Part shown: one piece after another, positions 44,386-53,275 of the stretch
Position numbering within the stretch: the stretch's first letter is position 1
Layout of the letters: the number at the start of each line of letters is the position of its first letter
Assembly: GCA_038213375.1 (NCBI GenBank)
Contig: JBBQTB010000007.1
Coordinates: forward strand, 62,001 to 126,000
From: JAAUTT01 sp038213375
Lineage (GTDB): Bacteria > Bacteroidota > Bacteroidia > Bacteroidales > JAAUTT01
Length of the DNA stretch: 64,000 nt
Direction: 5' to 3'
Position numbers and translations under genes: made by a program
Notes under the pieces: model-generated
Database searches by the model: none
What the model saw: only the letters and a program-made list of their open reading frames with translations
Told to the model about the DNA's origin: nothing

Positions 44386-45843
44386 ATGATGAAAAAAATT
44401 ATACATACCCTGTTATTTGTATCCTGTACCATATTTAATTTGAATGGACAAAGTACAGATATACATATTAGTAAAGTAATTGTATCTGGACATGTAACGT
44501 TAGGTGATAGTTCTTCGAGGATCATTTCACTCTCTTGTTCCTGTGCTACCAATCGATGCGACTATTTAACCGCAGTGATTGATGCAAAAAGCAACTTCAG
44601 GTTTGAATTTAAGATATTACATCCCATTGACGTAACTGTTAAATATGAAAACGGGTTGGCCCAGTTGATCGTTTATCCGTTCGACAGTATCTACCTGACA
44701 TTAAATGCTGTATTATTTAAGGACGGACAATATCCTCTTTTTGAAATAACAGGTAAGCATGCAAAAACTATAAATGACATTCAAAAGTATGCAAGCTTCA
44801 AACAAAGCTTCAAAAATTTCTCAAATGAATGCGCCAATAAAACTGTTGAGAAATATTTGAGTGGGATCCGGCAAAACATAAAAACCCAAGATTCAATTTT
44901 AGAGCTGTTTAACGTACGGAATAACCCAACAATGGAATTTTTATCCTGGGCCAAAAAGGATATTGTTTATTCAAACGCTAACTACCTGATCGATTTTGAA
45001 TATTACCACTTCATGCACCATACTAAGGTTGCGGGGGAGTTGTTCGATAAAACCATTTTTCCGATAAATGACGATGCCGCTTTGGTTTCATCATTATATT
45101 CCGTGCATTTATGGCATTATGCAGTATATATATACGGGCAAAAAGACTCCATCGTTAAAAACCTTTTGGACGAAAAAAAACTATTTCAGGCAGATAGCAT
45201 CATGATCAGGAATATTTTGGCACATGAACAACCAGGATTAAGCAGGGATCTCATGTGTTACCAGATAATTTTAGAATTATTAAACCAATCGGTCAATGAT
45301 TTTTCAAGTATCTGGAAAAATATCGATACATTCCTACAAAATAAAACATTCACTGGATTGTTAAAAACGAGAAAGGACGACATTGACAAGCAAGCCAACT
45401 ATCAGGTGTCAATATTGGATGATCAAACGAAAGAAATAAAAGAAATTACAGGAGATTTATTCAGTAACCTTCAAAAGAAACACAAAGGAAATGTTTTATT
45501 TCTCGATTTTTGGGCAACCTGGTGTGGACCTTGCAGGGTCGAAATCCCATATTCCATAGAATTACAGCAATGTTATAAGGGAAAACCTATTGTTTTCGTA
45601 AATATCTGTATGTTTTCAGATGAAGACAACTGGAAAAAGGCAGTTGATGTTCAACATTTAACCGGAGACAATATATTCCTCAACCAGGACCAATCGGCAA
45701 TAATAAAAGGAAAACTTGGAATCCAAGGATTTCCAACTTACATGATTATCGATAAGGTCGGCCATATAGTTGATAAAAATGCACCTCGACCATCATCGGG
45801 TAGGGAAATAAAATCGATACTAAATGGCTTTTGCGAGCAATAA
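44386..45843 (+). CDS. Exported TlpA-like thioredoxin-domain protein
   Basis: A 485-residue protein from this start. The signal peptide is MKKIIHTLLFVSCTIFNLNG. A longer TTG-initiated frame from 44359 exists, but the ATG pair at 44386/44389 right before the signal is the better start, and it begins 10 bases after the BlaR1-like gene. Residues 20-360 form a beta-rich then alpha-helical module like the DUF4369-type domain found before TlpA domains in Bacteroidota. The thioredoxin domain has WCGPC with Cys380 and Cys383, for disulfide exchange in the periplasm. Its presence in a BlaI/BlaR1 operon suggests a cell-envelope stress role. Confidence 0.85.
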   Translation: MMKKIIHTLLFVSCTIFNLNGQSTDIHISKVIVSGHVTLGDSSSRIISLSCSCATNRCDYLTAVIDAKSNFRFEFKILHPIDVTVKYENGLAQLIVYPFDSIYLTLNAVLFKDGQYPLFEITGKHAKTINDIQKYASFKQSFKNFSNECANKTVEKYLSGIRQNIKTQDSILELFNVRNNPTMEFLSWAKKDIVYSNANYLIDFEYYHFMHHTKVAGELFDKTIFPINDDAALVSSLYSVHLWHYAVYIYGQKDSIVKNLLDEKKLFQADSIMIRNILAHEQPGLSRDLMCYQIILELLNQSVNDFSSIWKNIDTFLQNKTFTGLLKTRKDDIDKQANYQVSILDDQTKEIKEITGDLFSNLQKKHKGNVLFLDFWATWCGPCRVEIPYSIELQQCYKGKPIVFVNICMFSDEDNWKKAVDVQHLTGDNIFLNQDQSAIIKGKLGIQGFPTYMIIDKVGHIVDKNAPRPSSGREIKSILNGFCEQ

Positions 45844-45941
45844 TACTTTTCTTGAGTTATAAATGAAGATAAAATAAATAATTTAGGATGAGTTATTAAT
45901 TTTAAATGAATATCCTTAAATTGTTTTTTATATAAGGTATT

Positions 45942-46291
45942 GTGGAAGCAGTAGGGCAACGCATTAAAGAATTAAGAAATAAACTTGAGCTTACACAAAG
46001 TGATTTAGCTCAAATGGTTAGTATGACGTATGTGCAAATTGGTCGGTATGAAAAACGGGGGGCTCTTCATTCATCTGATGTATTAAAACGGCTCGCGGAT
46101 GCGCTTAATACGACTACGATTATTTAATGAACGGTGCAACGGATAAAATTTCCTCAGAACAATTGCAGGACAAGGAACTTTTAAACCTTTTTAAAGAAGT
46201 TGAACACATGGGCAGCGACGATAAAAACATGGTGAAGCTATTTTTAGGTTCATTTGTTACCAAGCGTCAGGTTCAACAAATTGCACGTTAA
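45942..46291 (+). pseudogene. Frameshifted XRE-family regulator
   Basis: The first 61 codons (GTG start) give a full helix-turn-helix domain: IKELRNKLELTQSDLAQMVSM, then YVQIGRYEKRG and LKRLADALNTTT. The frame then stops at 46127. In the next frame an ATG overlaps the stop and continues MNGATDKISSEQLQDKELL to KRQVQQIAR and a stop at 46291, the usual C-terminal part of these regulators. Two extra bases (or one lost base) near 46118 explain the break. The two pieces could be translated separately through the TAATG overlap, but a pseudogene is more likely. Confidence 0.8.
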
Positions 46292-46302
46292 AAATCACTG
46301 TT

Positions 46303-46506
46303 ATGAGAACTCAATATATTACCGATAACACGGGCAAAAAGGTAAGTGTAATCCTACCTATCAAGGATTATGAAAAAATACTTGATGAGCTTGAAGAATT
46401 GGAAGATATTAAAGCTTACGACCGTGCGAAAGCTCGCAAAAGTGAGCCAATACCTTTTGAACAGGCCGTAAAAGAAATTGAACTCCTGTGCAATGACCGT
46501 GTATAA
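46303..46506 (+). CDS. Antitoxin of a RelBE/YefM-like pair
   Basis: A 67-residue antitoxin. The beginning ITDNTGKKVSVILPIKDYEKILDELEELED resembles the Phd/RelB-type antitoxins found next to RelE toxins in this phylum, and the C-terminal part is flexible and charged. The frame is complete. The toxin gene begins inside its last codons but is damaged by several frameshifts. Confidence 0.82.
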   Translation: MRTQYITDNTGKKVSVILPIKDYEKILDELEELEDIKAYDRAKARKSEPIPFEQAVKEIELLCNDRV

Positions 46507-46751
46507 ACTCTTTGTAGAAAGGCGGTATTTAAACAGATTAAAAATATCCCCGAAAAGGATTACAAAAAAATCATAGCCGCCATCGCTAGTTTGGCAAACG
46601 ATCCTCGCCCTGTAGGTTGTAAAAAGCTCAAAAGCCGCTAAGGTTAAAGGATACGTGAAGGCAATTACCGGCTTTTATTTATGAAATTAACGATAAAATC
46701 CTTACTGTTAATGTAATTGAAGCGGGAGACAGAAAAGAAATTTATGAATAA
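46493..46751 (+). pseudogene. Broken RelE-like toxin gene
   Basis: Read through three frames the DNA gives MTVYKLFVE, then AVFKQIKNIPEKDYKKIIAA and LANDPRPVGCKKLKSR, then RIREGNYRLL, then YEINDKILTVNVIEAGDRKE and IYE before the stop. These are all parts of a RelE/ParE mRNA interferase in order. At least three frameshifts or stops separate them (near 46520, 46640 and 46680), so no active toxin can be made. Confidence 0.85.
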
Positions 46752-47064
46752 ACCTTCTTTTAACATCTTCTTTCTTTACCCACCCAGTATTATCTGCCCC
46801 ATAATCAACTTTTAGCCAACTTTCTCTTGTTCAGTGCAATGTTCGAAGCTGCTCGGCGCATGTCTTTGACTTCGCCTTTTAATCAGCAGTCTCTAAACTG
46901 CACCTATACATTTATTACATCAAATTAAGAAAAGCAATATCTGTGAAAACGGTCAGAGACCCCAATTTAGTGCGGCGAAGTAAGAGACATTCGCCGAGCC
47001 GCTCTGGCCTTTATTGCTGAAAACTGTGCTTAGCGAGGAATAGAATATTAATGAGGAAACATTT
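46752..47064. other. Intergenic region with an inverted repeat
   Basis: 313 bases without an intact gene. Two related segments of about 55 bases face each other: the plus-strand arm at about 46844-46896 and its partner on the minus strand at about 46953-47008. Both carry GCTCGGCG, ATGTCT and ACTTCGCC in the same order. Confidence 0.6.
46844..47008. repeat. Imperfect long inverted repeat
   Basis: The arms share GCTCGGCGxATGTCTxTxACTTCGCC at matching spacing and a later GTCTCT; about 55 bases separate them. The size and form suggest a MITE-like element or two inverted copies of a dispersed repeat, beside a decayed toxin locus. Confidence 0.6.
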
Positions 47065-49245
47065 TTATTCCTTAATCCCAAGCAATTTGAAGAAAAAAGC
47101 ATATTCCAATGCCGTTTCCCTGTAACGTTCGAAACGACCGGATGCTCCGCCATGACCGGCCTCCATGTTGATATGCAACAACAACAGGTTTTGGTTCGTT
47201 TTTAATTCCCGAAGCTTGGCCACCCATTTAGCGGGTTCGAAATATTGTACCTGCGAATCATGCAAACCGGTTGTCACCAACATATTCGGATATTCTTTAG
47301 CTGCCACATTATCATATGGAGAATATGATTTCATATACTCATAGGACTCCATAGTATTTGGGTTCCCCCACTCGTCATATTCTCCGGTGGTTAATGGAAT
47401 GGTCTCGTCAAGCATGGTTGTAATCACATCAACGAAAGGTACTGAAGCAACAATCCCTTGAAACAGGGCGGGACGGAGATTTACAATGGCACCCATTAAA
47501 AGTCCACCGGCACTGCCTCCCATCGCAAAAAGTTTTTGCTGATTGGTATACTTTTCATTTATCAGGTGTTCGGCACAGGCAATAAAATCGGTGAAGGTAT
47601 TTTTCTTCTTCATCAACTTACCATCCTCATACCACTGACGACCCAATTCCTGACCTCCACGAATATGGGCGATGGCATACACAAACCCACGATCGAGCAA
47701 GCTTAAACGGACTGAACTAAAATAAGGATCAATCGATATTCCATAAGAGCCATACCCGTAAAGTAGTAACGGATTATTGCCATTCAACTGAATTCCTTTC
47801 TTATAGACGATTGAAATCGGAATTTTTGTACCATCCGATGCTAATGCAAACATCCTTTTTGATTGATAATTTTCAGGATCGAAATCACCAATCACTTCCT
47901 GTCGCTTTAGCAATTTGCGATCCTTCGATACTAAATTATAATCGTAAAATGAGTTGGGTGTGGTGAGCGAGCTATAATTGAAACGCAATAATTCGCTTTC
48001 GAATTCCGGATTATTGTCGATACCTGCTTCATAAACTTCTTCGTCGAACGAAACCCAATGTTCCGATTTATCATTCCATTTAATAACACGCAATTGAATA
48101 GTGGCATTTATACGTTCAGAAACCACAAGATAATCCCTGAAAATTTCAAAACCATCAATTAAAACATCAGGTCGGTGAGGAATTACTTCTTTCCAATAAT
48201 CCCTGCCGGTATTATTCACCGAAGTTTCCATCAATCTGAAATTTGTCGCGTTGAGGTTAGTACGGATATAAAAATTGTCGCCAAAATGATCCACTGAATA
48301 CTCCAGATTGCGTTCGCGAGGTTGAATCACTTTAAATGAATCTGTTGGCTTATCAGCGTCCAAAAACAGGTATTCGTTCGAAACCGTGCTGGAGGAAGCG
48401 ATCATGATATATTTTCGGGATTTGCTCTTGTACACGTGGGTGTTAAATGCCTCATCTTTCTCGAAAAACACTTCCGTATCTTTAGAAACCGAAGTTCCTA
48501 GTATATGCTTCATGATCTTCTCTTCACGAAGTGTTTCAGTATTTTTCAATGTATAAAAAAGCGTCTCGTTATCGTTTGCCCAGGCAACTGACCCAGCGGT
48601 GTCAGGCAAAGCATCATCAAAAATTTTTCCTGACTCAATATCTTTAATCTTTACCATGTATAAGCGCCGGCTAACGGTATCGATGCCATATGCCAACAAT
48701 TTATTGTCGGGTGAAACCTGCAAACCTGTTACCTGACAATATGTATGTCCTTTAGCCATTTCATTTACATCGATAAGAATTTCTTCCGGAGTATCCAGGT
48801 TATCCTTTTTACGGCAGTGAATAGGATATTCCTTACCCTGTTCGTATCTGTAATAGTAATAGTATCCCCGTAATTTGTATGGAACAGACTCATCGGTCTG
48901 TTTTATACGCCCCAATATTTCGGTAAATAATTTTTCGCGAAAATCCTTTACATCTGACAAGATAGTATCAGTATATGTATTCTCTGCCTTAAGGTAATCG
49001 ATTACTTTGGGATCTTCACGTTGATTCATCCAATAGTAATAATCGATACGCGCATCGCCATTGGCAATAAGTTCTTTCTTTATCTTTTCAGCAACTGGTG
49101 GATTCATTTGATATTTCTGTTTGTGATATGAAAAAAAGATTGCAATAATAACAAAAGAAAGGAAGAAAGAGTTTAGTTTTAACAAAGCGTTTGTGAAATT
49201 TGCAAAAATCATGTAGGTTTGCGATTGAAAAAATCTAAACATCAC
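47065..49245 (-). CDS. ptrB: S9A prolyl oligopeptidase family, oligopeptidase B type
   Basis: A 726-residue serine peptidase with a seven-bladed propeller (about 100-440) and an alpha/beta-hydrolase domain. The catalytic triad is Ser578 in GGSAGG, Asp663 in LHDSQV and His698 in AGHGG; YGYGSYGISIDPYF marks the start of the hydrolase domain. Family members cut small peptides after basic residues. The first 45 residues contain a hydrophobic segment that could be an export signal, with start choices at residue 1, 12 or 47 (49245, 49212 or 49107). Confidence 0.88.
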   Translation of the reverse strand: MMFRFFQSQTYMIFANFTNALLKLNSFFLSFVIIAIFFSYHKQKYQMNPPVAEKIKKELIANGDARIDYYYWMNQREDPKVIDYLKAENTYTDTILSDVKDFREKLFTEILGRIKQTDESVPYKLRGYYYYYRYEQGKEYPIHCRKKDNLDTPEEILIDVNEMAKGHTYCQVTGLQVSPDNKLLAYGIDTVSRRLYMVKIKDIESGKIFDDALPDTAGSVAWANDNETLFYTLKNTETLREEKIMKHILGTSVSKDTEVFFEKDEAFNTHVYKSKSRKYIMIASSSTVSNEYLFLDADKPTDSFKVIQPRERNLEYSVDHFGDNFYIRTNLNATNFRLMETSVNNTGRDYWKEVIPHRPDVLIDGFEIFRDYLVVSERINATIQLRVIKWNDKSEHWVSFDEEVYEAGIDNNPEFESELLRFNYSSLTTPNSFYDYNLVSKDRKLLKRQEVIGDFDPENYQSKRMFALASDGTKIPISIVYKKGIQLNGNNPLLLYGYGSYGISIDPYFSSVRLSLLDRGFVYAIAHIRGGQELGRQWYEDGKLMKKKNTFTDFIACAEHLINEKYTNQQKLFAMGGSAGGLLMGAIVNLRPALFQGIVASVPFVDVITTMLDETIPLTTGEYDEWGNPNTMESYEYMKSYSPYDNVAAKEYPNMLVTTGLHDSQVQYFEPAKWVAKLRELKTNQNLLLLHINMEAGHGGASGRFERYRETALEYAFFFKLLGIKE
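49190..49221 (+). promoter_or_regulatory. Promoter of the OmpH-like gene
   Basis: TTTG (49190-49193) and TAGGTTTG (49214-49221) match both Bacteroidota boxes with a 20-base spacer. Predicted start near 49228 gives a 25-base leader. It lies inside the 5' end of the divergent peptidase ORF, which supports a later peptidase start. Confidence 0.7.
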
Positions 49246-49252
49246 TATTTAT

Positions 49253-49873
49253 ATGAAAAAAAATAAACTGGTTCTCGGGCTTTTAAGTGTTTGTGCTATT
49301 GCTCTTTGCTTTTCGTGCGCAAAATCTGGTAAATCGATAGAAAACAAGGCTGGTACTAATACAGATTTAGTAGCCCAATCAACATCCAACTCCAGTAAAA
49401 TTGTTTATGTTGAAGTTGATACAGTTTTTAAACATTTTGACATGGCATTAGACCTCGGCAAAACTTTTGCGTCAAAATCAAAACAACTTGACGCTGAGTT
49501 GAGCAATAAATCAAAGACTTTCCAAGGTGGGGTGCAAGATTTTCAAAATAAAGTTCAAAAAGGTCTGGTTACTACTGCTAATGCACAGGAAATTCAAAAG
49601 CAATTACAAGCTCAGGAACAAGGATTGTACCAACTCCGTGAGCAATACCAATCTCAGCTTGCCGAAGAAGGACAGGTTAACCAACGTCAGGTTCTTCACA
49701 GCATCATGGATTATCTGAAAGAATTTAACCAAACCAAGGGGTATCATTATATTTTGGCCAATTCATTTCCAAGTAGCATTCTTTATGCTGACAGTACCTT
49801 AAATATTACTAAAGAAGTAATTGAAGGATTGAATGCTAAGTACAAGGTTACTAAGCCTTCTGCAAAGAAATAG
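49253..49873 (+). CDS. OmpH/Skp-like periplasmic lipoprotein
   Basis: A 206-residue protein of the OmpH (Skp) family. The signal ends near LCFSC, giving a lipoprotein with Cys22. After that come IVYVEVDTVFKHFD and a long coiled-coil section rich in Gln, Lys and Glu (about 65-140), then HYILANSFPSSILYADSTL, which is typical of the family end. Such chaperones hold outer-membrane proteins in the periplasm; the lipid anchor is a variation. Confidence 0.85.
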   Translation: MKKNKLVLGLLSVCAIALCFSCAKSGKSIENKAGTNTDLVAQSTSNSSKIVYVEVDTVFKHFDMALDLGKTFASKSKQLDAELSNKSKTFQGGVQDFQNKVQKGLVTTANAQEIQKQLQAQEQGLYQLREQYQSQLAEEGQVNQRQVLHSIMDYLKEFNQTKGYHYILANSFPSSILYADSTLNITKEVIEGLNAKYKVTKPSAKK

Positions 49874-49936
49874 TGGTAAGTATTTTATTCGTTAGTGCTA
49901 TAATCTGGCTTCGCCAGACAGGAATAATTGCAGCAT

Positions 49937-50045
49937 GAAAACACAATAACACGAAGACATAATATCTAGAAGACACCTTAACCCTTTAACACGAAGCCCT
50001 AAAGAGTTAATATTCTGGAATTTTCTTCGTGAATTTGTGTTTTCG
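49937..50045. repeat. Imperfect inverted repeat after the OmpH-like gene
   Basis: GAAAACACAATAACACGAAG (49937-49956) and, on the other strand, GAAAACACAAATTCACGAAG (about 50026-50045) are closely related and face each other across about 70 bases. No ORF is present. The element is like other intergenic repeats in this window in size but not in sequence. Confidence 0.5.
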
Positions 50046-50122
50046 TGTTCAAAGTGTTTCTTAAGGATTGGAGGAAATTCATCCTATTGCCCTATGCTTA
50101 AGATTTACGACATTTTCATTTC

Positions 50123-51382
50123 ATGGATTTTGTAAAAAACTACCTCGAAAAACAGAACTACTCTCCTACCCTTTTAGATCAGCCACATCCTGATCTTTGT
50201 ATATGCTTGGCCATTCCTTGCTATGATGAGCCCGATTTAATCAGAACGTTACAGTCAATATGGGATTGTAAACGCCCTCAAAAAGCAGTAGAAGTGATGG
50301 TGGTAATAAATTCTTCGGAAAATGCTCCGGCGAAATCAATCATTCAAAATTTAACATCTCTTTCCGAAGGCATTGAATGGGCAAAATATCATCATGACCA
50401 AAAACTTCGTTTTAACTTTCTTAACAAGGCAAATCTTCCAAATAAGTTTGCAGGAGTGGGTCTGGCTCGCAAAATAGGAATGGATGAAGCCGTTTGGCGC
50501 TTTTCGCAGGTTAATAATCCAAAGGGAATCATAGCAGGGTTTGATGCCGATTCGTTATGCGACACAAATTATTTGATAGAAATAGAGCAACACTTTCTTC
50601 AACATCTCAAATCTGACGGGGCATCGATATATTTTGAGCATCCGATTACAGGTAAAGAATTTAGCGATTCCATTTACGAACGAATTATACAATACGAGCT
50701 GCATTTGCGTTATATGAATCAAGCTCTTAGGTATGCTGGTCATCCTCATGCATTTCATACCGTTGGATCGAGTTTTGCTGTGCGAATGGATGCATATGTT
50801 AAACAGGGAGGGATGAATAAGCGACAAGCCGGAGAAGATTTTTACTTTCTGCAAAAGATTATCTCATTAGAAAATTTTACGGAGATAAACAGCACACGTG
50901 TAATACCTTCGCCCAGAGAATCGGACAGAGTTCCCTTCGGCACCGGAGCGGCTATGCGTCTGCTCCAATCCAGCGAGGAGGCGGAGCTAAAAACCTACTC
51001 CTTAAAAAGTTATATTGATTTAAAAGGTTTTTTCGATGAAATATCTAATTTTTATGAAGCAGGAAAGAAAAACATAGAAAATCAACACGAAGGATTGCCA
51101 TATCCTTTAAAAACATTTTTATCGGAAAATCAATTTATTAACCAAGTGGCTTCGATCCAATCCAATGTTTCATCGCCAGAAACATTTCGGGATAGATTTT
51201 TTCGTTGGTTTAATGCTTTTAAAGTGATTAAATATTTGAACTATTATCATACAGGAAAATATGAAAAGCAAAACGTTAGCTCCGAAGCCGGAAATTTGTT
51301 GTCTGTGATTGGAAAAATACCATCAAAAAAGACAATAGATTTGTTAGAAATATACCGGTCACTTGATCAAAAAGGCATTTAG
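50123..51382 (+). CDS. Family 2-type glycosyltransferase
   Basis: A 419-residue cytoplasmic glycosyltransferase with a GT-A fold. The start ICLAIPCYDEPDLIRTLQSI and the DAD-type metal motif IAGFDADSLCDTNYL (about 138-150) are the main signs; GEDFYFLQKI resembles the acceptor-site ED motif. No membrane helix is seen. The acceptor and donor sugars are unknown. The gene ends at 51382 and meets the convergent FtsB-like gene with no bases between. Confidence 0.82.
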   Translation: MDFVKNYLEKQNYSPTLLDQPHPDLCICLAIPCYDEPDLIRTLQSIWDCKRPQKAVEVMVVINSSENAPAKSIIQNLTSLSEGIEWAKYHHDQKLRFNFLNKANLPNKFAGVGLARKIGMDEAVWRFSQVNNPKGIIAGFDADSLCDTNYLIEIEQHFLQHLKSDGASIYFEHPITGKEFSDSIYERIIQYELHLRYMNQALRYAGHPHAFHTVGSSFAVRMDAYVKQGGMNKRQAGEDFYFLQKIISLENFTEINSTRVIPSPRESDRVPFGTGAAMRLLQSSEEAELKTYSLKSYIDLKGFFDEISNFYEAGKKNIENQHEGLPYPLKTFLSENQFINQVASIQSNVSSPETFRDRFFRWFNAFKVIKYLNYYHTGKYEKQNVSSEAGNLLSVIGKIPSKKTIDLLEIYRSLDQKGI

Positions 51383-51718
51383 TTAATCAACAATGATAAA
51401 AATATCTTCATTCTTCTTCTTCATCAAGTATTGCTCGCGTGCAAATTTCTCCAAATTCCGGCTATCTGTTCTAAGCTCGTTTAGCTTGGATGAATCCTGT
51501 TTTATTTTATCGAGATAATATAGTTTATCGCGCTCTAGCTGATGTATTTGGTTCAAATTACCAGTGCGTTCAATGAGATTGTTTTCATCGAAAAAAGAAA
51601 TCAACCCAAAAAAAATAATGAGTGTAAGGGTATATTTATTTTTTAATAAAGGCAGTATACTTTTCCAGACACCTTTCAATCTCATACCGGTTTTTTGTGT
51701 AAAAGTATAAAAAAACAA
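51383..51718 (-). CDS. FtsB/DivIC-like septum formation protein
   Basis: A 111-residue protein with a short cytoplasmic tail, one membrane helix (LTLIIFFGLISFF), a coiled coil and a small outer domain ending EKFAREQYLMKKKNEDIFIIVD. This is the DivIC (FtsB) pattern; the protein works in the FtsQLB complex at the division site. The first Met or one at residue 12 may be the start. Confidence 0.88.
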   Translation of the reverse strand: MFFYTFTQKTGMRLKGVWKSILPLLKNKYTLTLIIFFGLISFFDENNLIERTGNLNQIHQLERDKLYYLDKIKQDSSKLNELRTDSRNLEKFAREQYLMKKKNEDIFIIVD

Positions 51719-51740
51719 TTTACGGCGAATATTGTCATTA

Positions 51741-51748
51741 CAAAGTTA
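51741..51748 (-). promoter_or_regulatory. Candidate -7 box for the FtsB-like gene
   Basis: On the minus strand TAACTTTG matches TAnnTTTG exactly, 23 bases before the longest start. The second box is not clear. Confidence 0.45.
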
Positions 51749-51796
51749 TTAACAATTTAGTCGTAATACCAGGTACCAAGTTCTCAGTAATAATTT

Positions 51797-53146
51797 TTAC
51801 AATGAATTTAAATCCTTGATATTTTTATGTTCAATTTCGAAGTCAATTTCAAAACAATCGACAAACTGCTTTTTCAGTGCTCTTTTCAAAGAGGTTGGAT
51901 CTTCGCAATAAAACACAAAAGCCCCTCCCCCGCCAGCGCCACATATTTTTCCGCCATAAGCGCCGTTGAGCTTCGCAAAGGAGTACATCTGATCGAGAGA
52001 TTCGTTTGAAGTTGCAGGAGCCAGTATTTTTTGTGCTTCAAAATTTTCTTCCATAATAGCTGCACAGCCCAGGAAGTCGTGTTTCACAAAAGATTCGTGG
52101 AATGCTTTTCCACAAGCGCTAATTTTATTAAGTGCTGCCTGGCCTTCAGGTGTTTTGTAATTTTGGTACACCTGTTCAACTGCCACTTGTGCATTGCGCG
52201 AAACGCCTGTATGTAGCAAAAGTAAATTATGCCTGAACTCTTCAAGAAGTTCTATCGACACTTCGCCATTGATTGGCCTGGCATAGTCGGTTCCAAATTC
52301 AAAACAATTGTAACCACCATACACGATGGAATATTGATCCTGACGACCTATTGCCCAATTTAATTCCTTATTTTCGAGATTAAATAAATCCTCAGCAATG
52401 CTCGTTAAGGTTTTTGAATCAGCGTTATAATTCTTAGCACTGATCATTTCGAGCAACTTTGCCGCAGTTGAAGTACTTAATCCACTTCCGCGCGGATAAC
52501 CCGAAAAATTAAACCGTCCACCCTTTAACTCAATCAGTGGGTTGATGGCCAAATTGGAAACATATCCGGTTTTCCCATTCATAATATAAGGCACATCGGC
52601 CCAGCCACCGGCAAAATCGATACGCAATGGAGCCCTAAAGGCAAAATTTATTTTATCAATAATGCGTGTAGTTGATGTAGGTTCAAGTTCTTCGGGCACA
52701 ATCCGGGAAACAAACTTTATCTCAACTCCATATTTATTGCATAATTCCTGCTTTATTTCGAGGCCTGAATCGTCATCATTCACTACAAAAAAATCAGGAC
52801 GAAGTTTCTCAATTATATTCTCAAAATCAATCTTTCCGGTCTTTATTTCTTCGCCGTTAAGTACGGCATAATCCACATCCTGCATGGCCGCCACAAGGTA
52901 AAGACGATTGATTTCGGGATTTACCGGTCTCCCGGGACCTTTTAGCTGAGTTATAACAGAATCGCGTCCTACGCCAACAACCAGAATATCCCCAAGTTCC
53001 TTACACTGATTAAAAAATACGGCATGACCTGATTGCAAAATATCATAACATCCGGTGCTAAAAACAATGGTTTTCCCGGTATGCTCTTGTCTTACCCCGG
53101 CTAATTTATTTTCAGTTAGGGCTTTTGCTTTTATCCGCTCAAACAT
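51797..53146 (-). CDS. Nucleotidyltransferase-GHMP kinase fusion
   Basis: A 449-residue protein in two parts. Residues 1-165 are a cytidylyltransferase-like domain with FSTGCYDILQSGH (29-41); the usual HxGH motif of RfaE/HldE reads QSGH, so the first His is replaced. Residues 165-449 are a GHMP sugar kinase with FRAPLRIDFAGGWAD, the glycine-rich YPRGSGLSTSTAAK and the end KICGAGGGGAFVF. The layout is that of a bifunctional sugar 1-kinase plus nucleotidyltransferase, for example for heptose or fucose activation. Which sugar is not known. It could supply an unusual NDP-sugar for surface glycans. Confidence 0.85.
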   Translation of the reverse strand: MFERIKAKALTENKLAGVRQEHTGKTIVFSTGCYDILQSGHAVFFNQCKELGDILVVGVGRDSVITQLKGPGRPVNPEINRLYLVAAMQDVDYAVLNGEEIKTGKIDFENIIEKLRPDFFVVNDDDSGLEIKQELCNKYGVEIKFVSRIVPEELEPTSTTRIIDKINFAFRAPLRIDFAGGWADVPYIMNGKTGYVSNLAINPLIELKGGRFNFSGYPRGSGLSTSTAAKLLEMISAKNYNADSKTLTSIAEDLFNLENKELNWAIGRQDQYSIVYGGYNCFEFGTDYARPINGEVSIELLEEFRHNLLLLHTGVSRNAQVAVEQVYQNYKTPEGQAALNKISACGKAFHESFVKHDFLGCAAIMEENFEAQKILAPATSNESLDQMYSFAKLNGAYGGKICGAGGGGAFVFYCEDPTSLKRALKKQFVDCFEIDFEIEHKNIKDLNSL

Positions 53147-53275
53147 TGGATGAAAATATTATTTGTTTGTAATTGAATTCAAACCTTTAAAATAACAAAT
53201 TAACCCCGAACCTTCCAAGTAATAACTGCTTTTTTAACAGCTGCACTTAGATGACCCAATTTTAAAACAATAATT

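Noticed and set aside
42424..45843. Beta-lactam resistance operon
   Set aside because: There is no beta-lactamase gene and the BlaR1-type protein has no penicillin-binding domain.
46953..47153. 66-codon minus-strand ORF over the inverted repeat
   Set aside because: It overlaps the peptidase gene end in another frame and half of it comes from the repeat arm.
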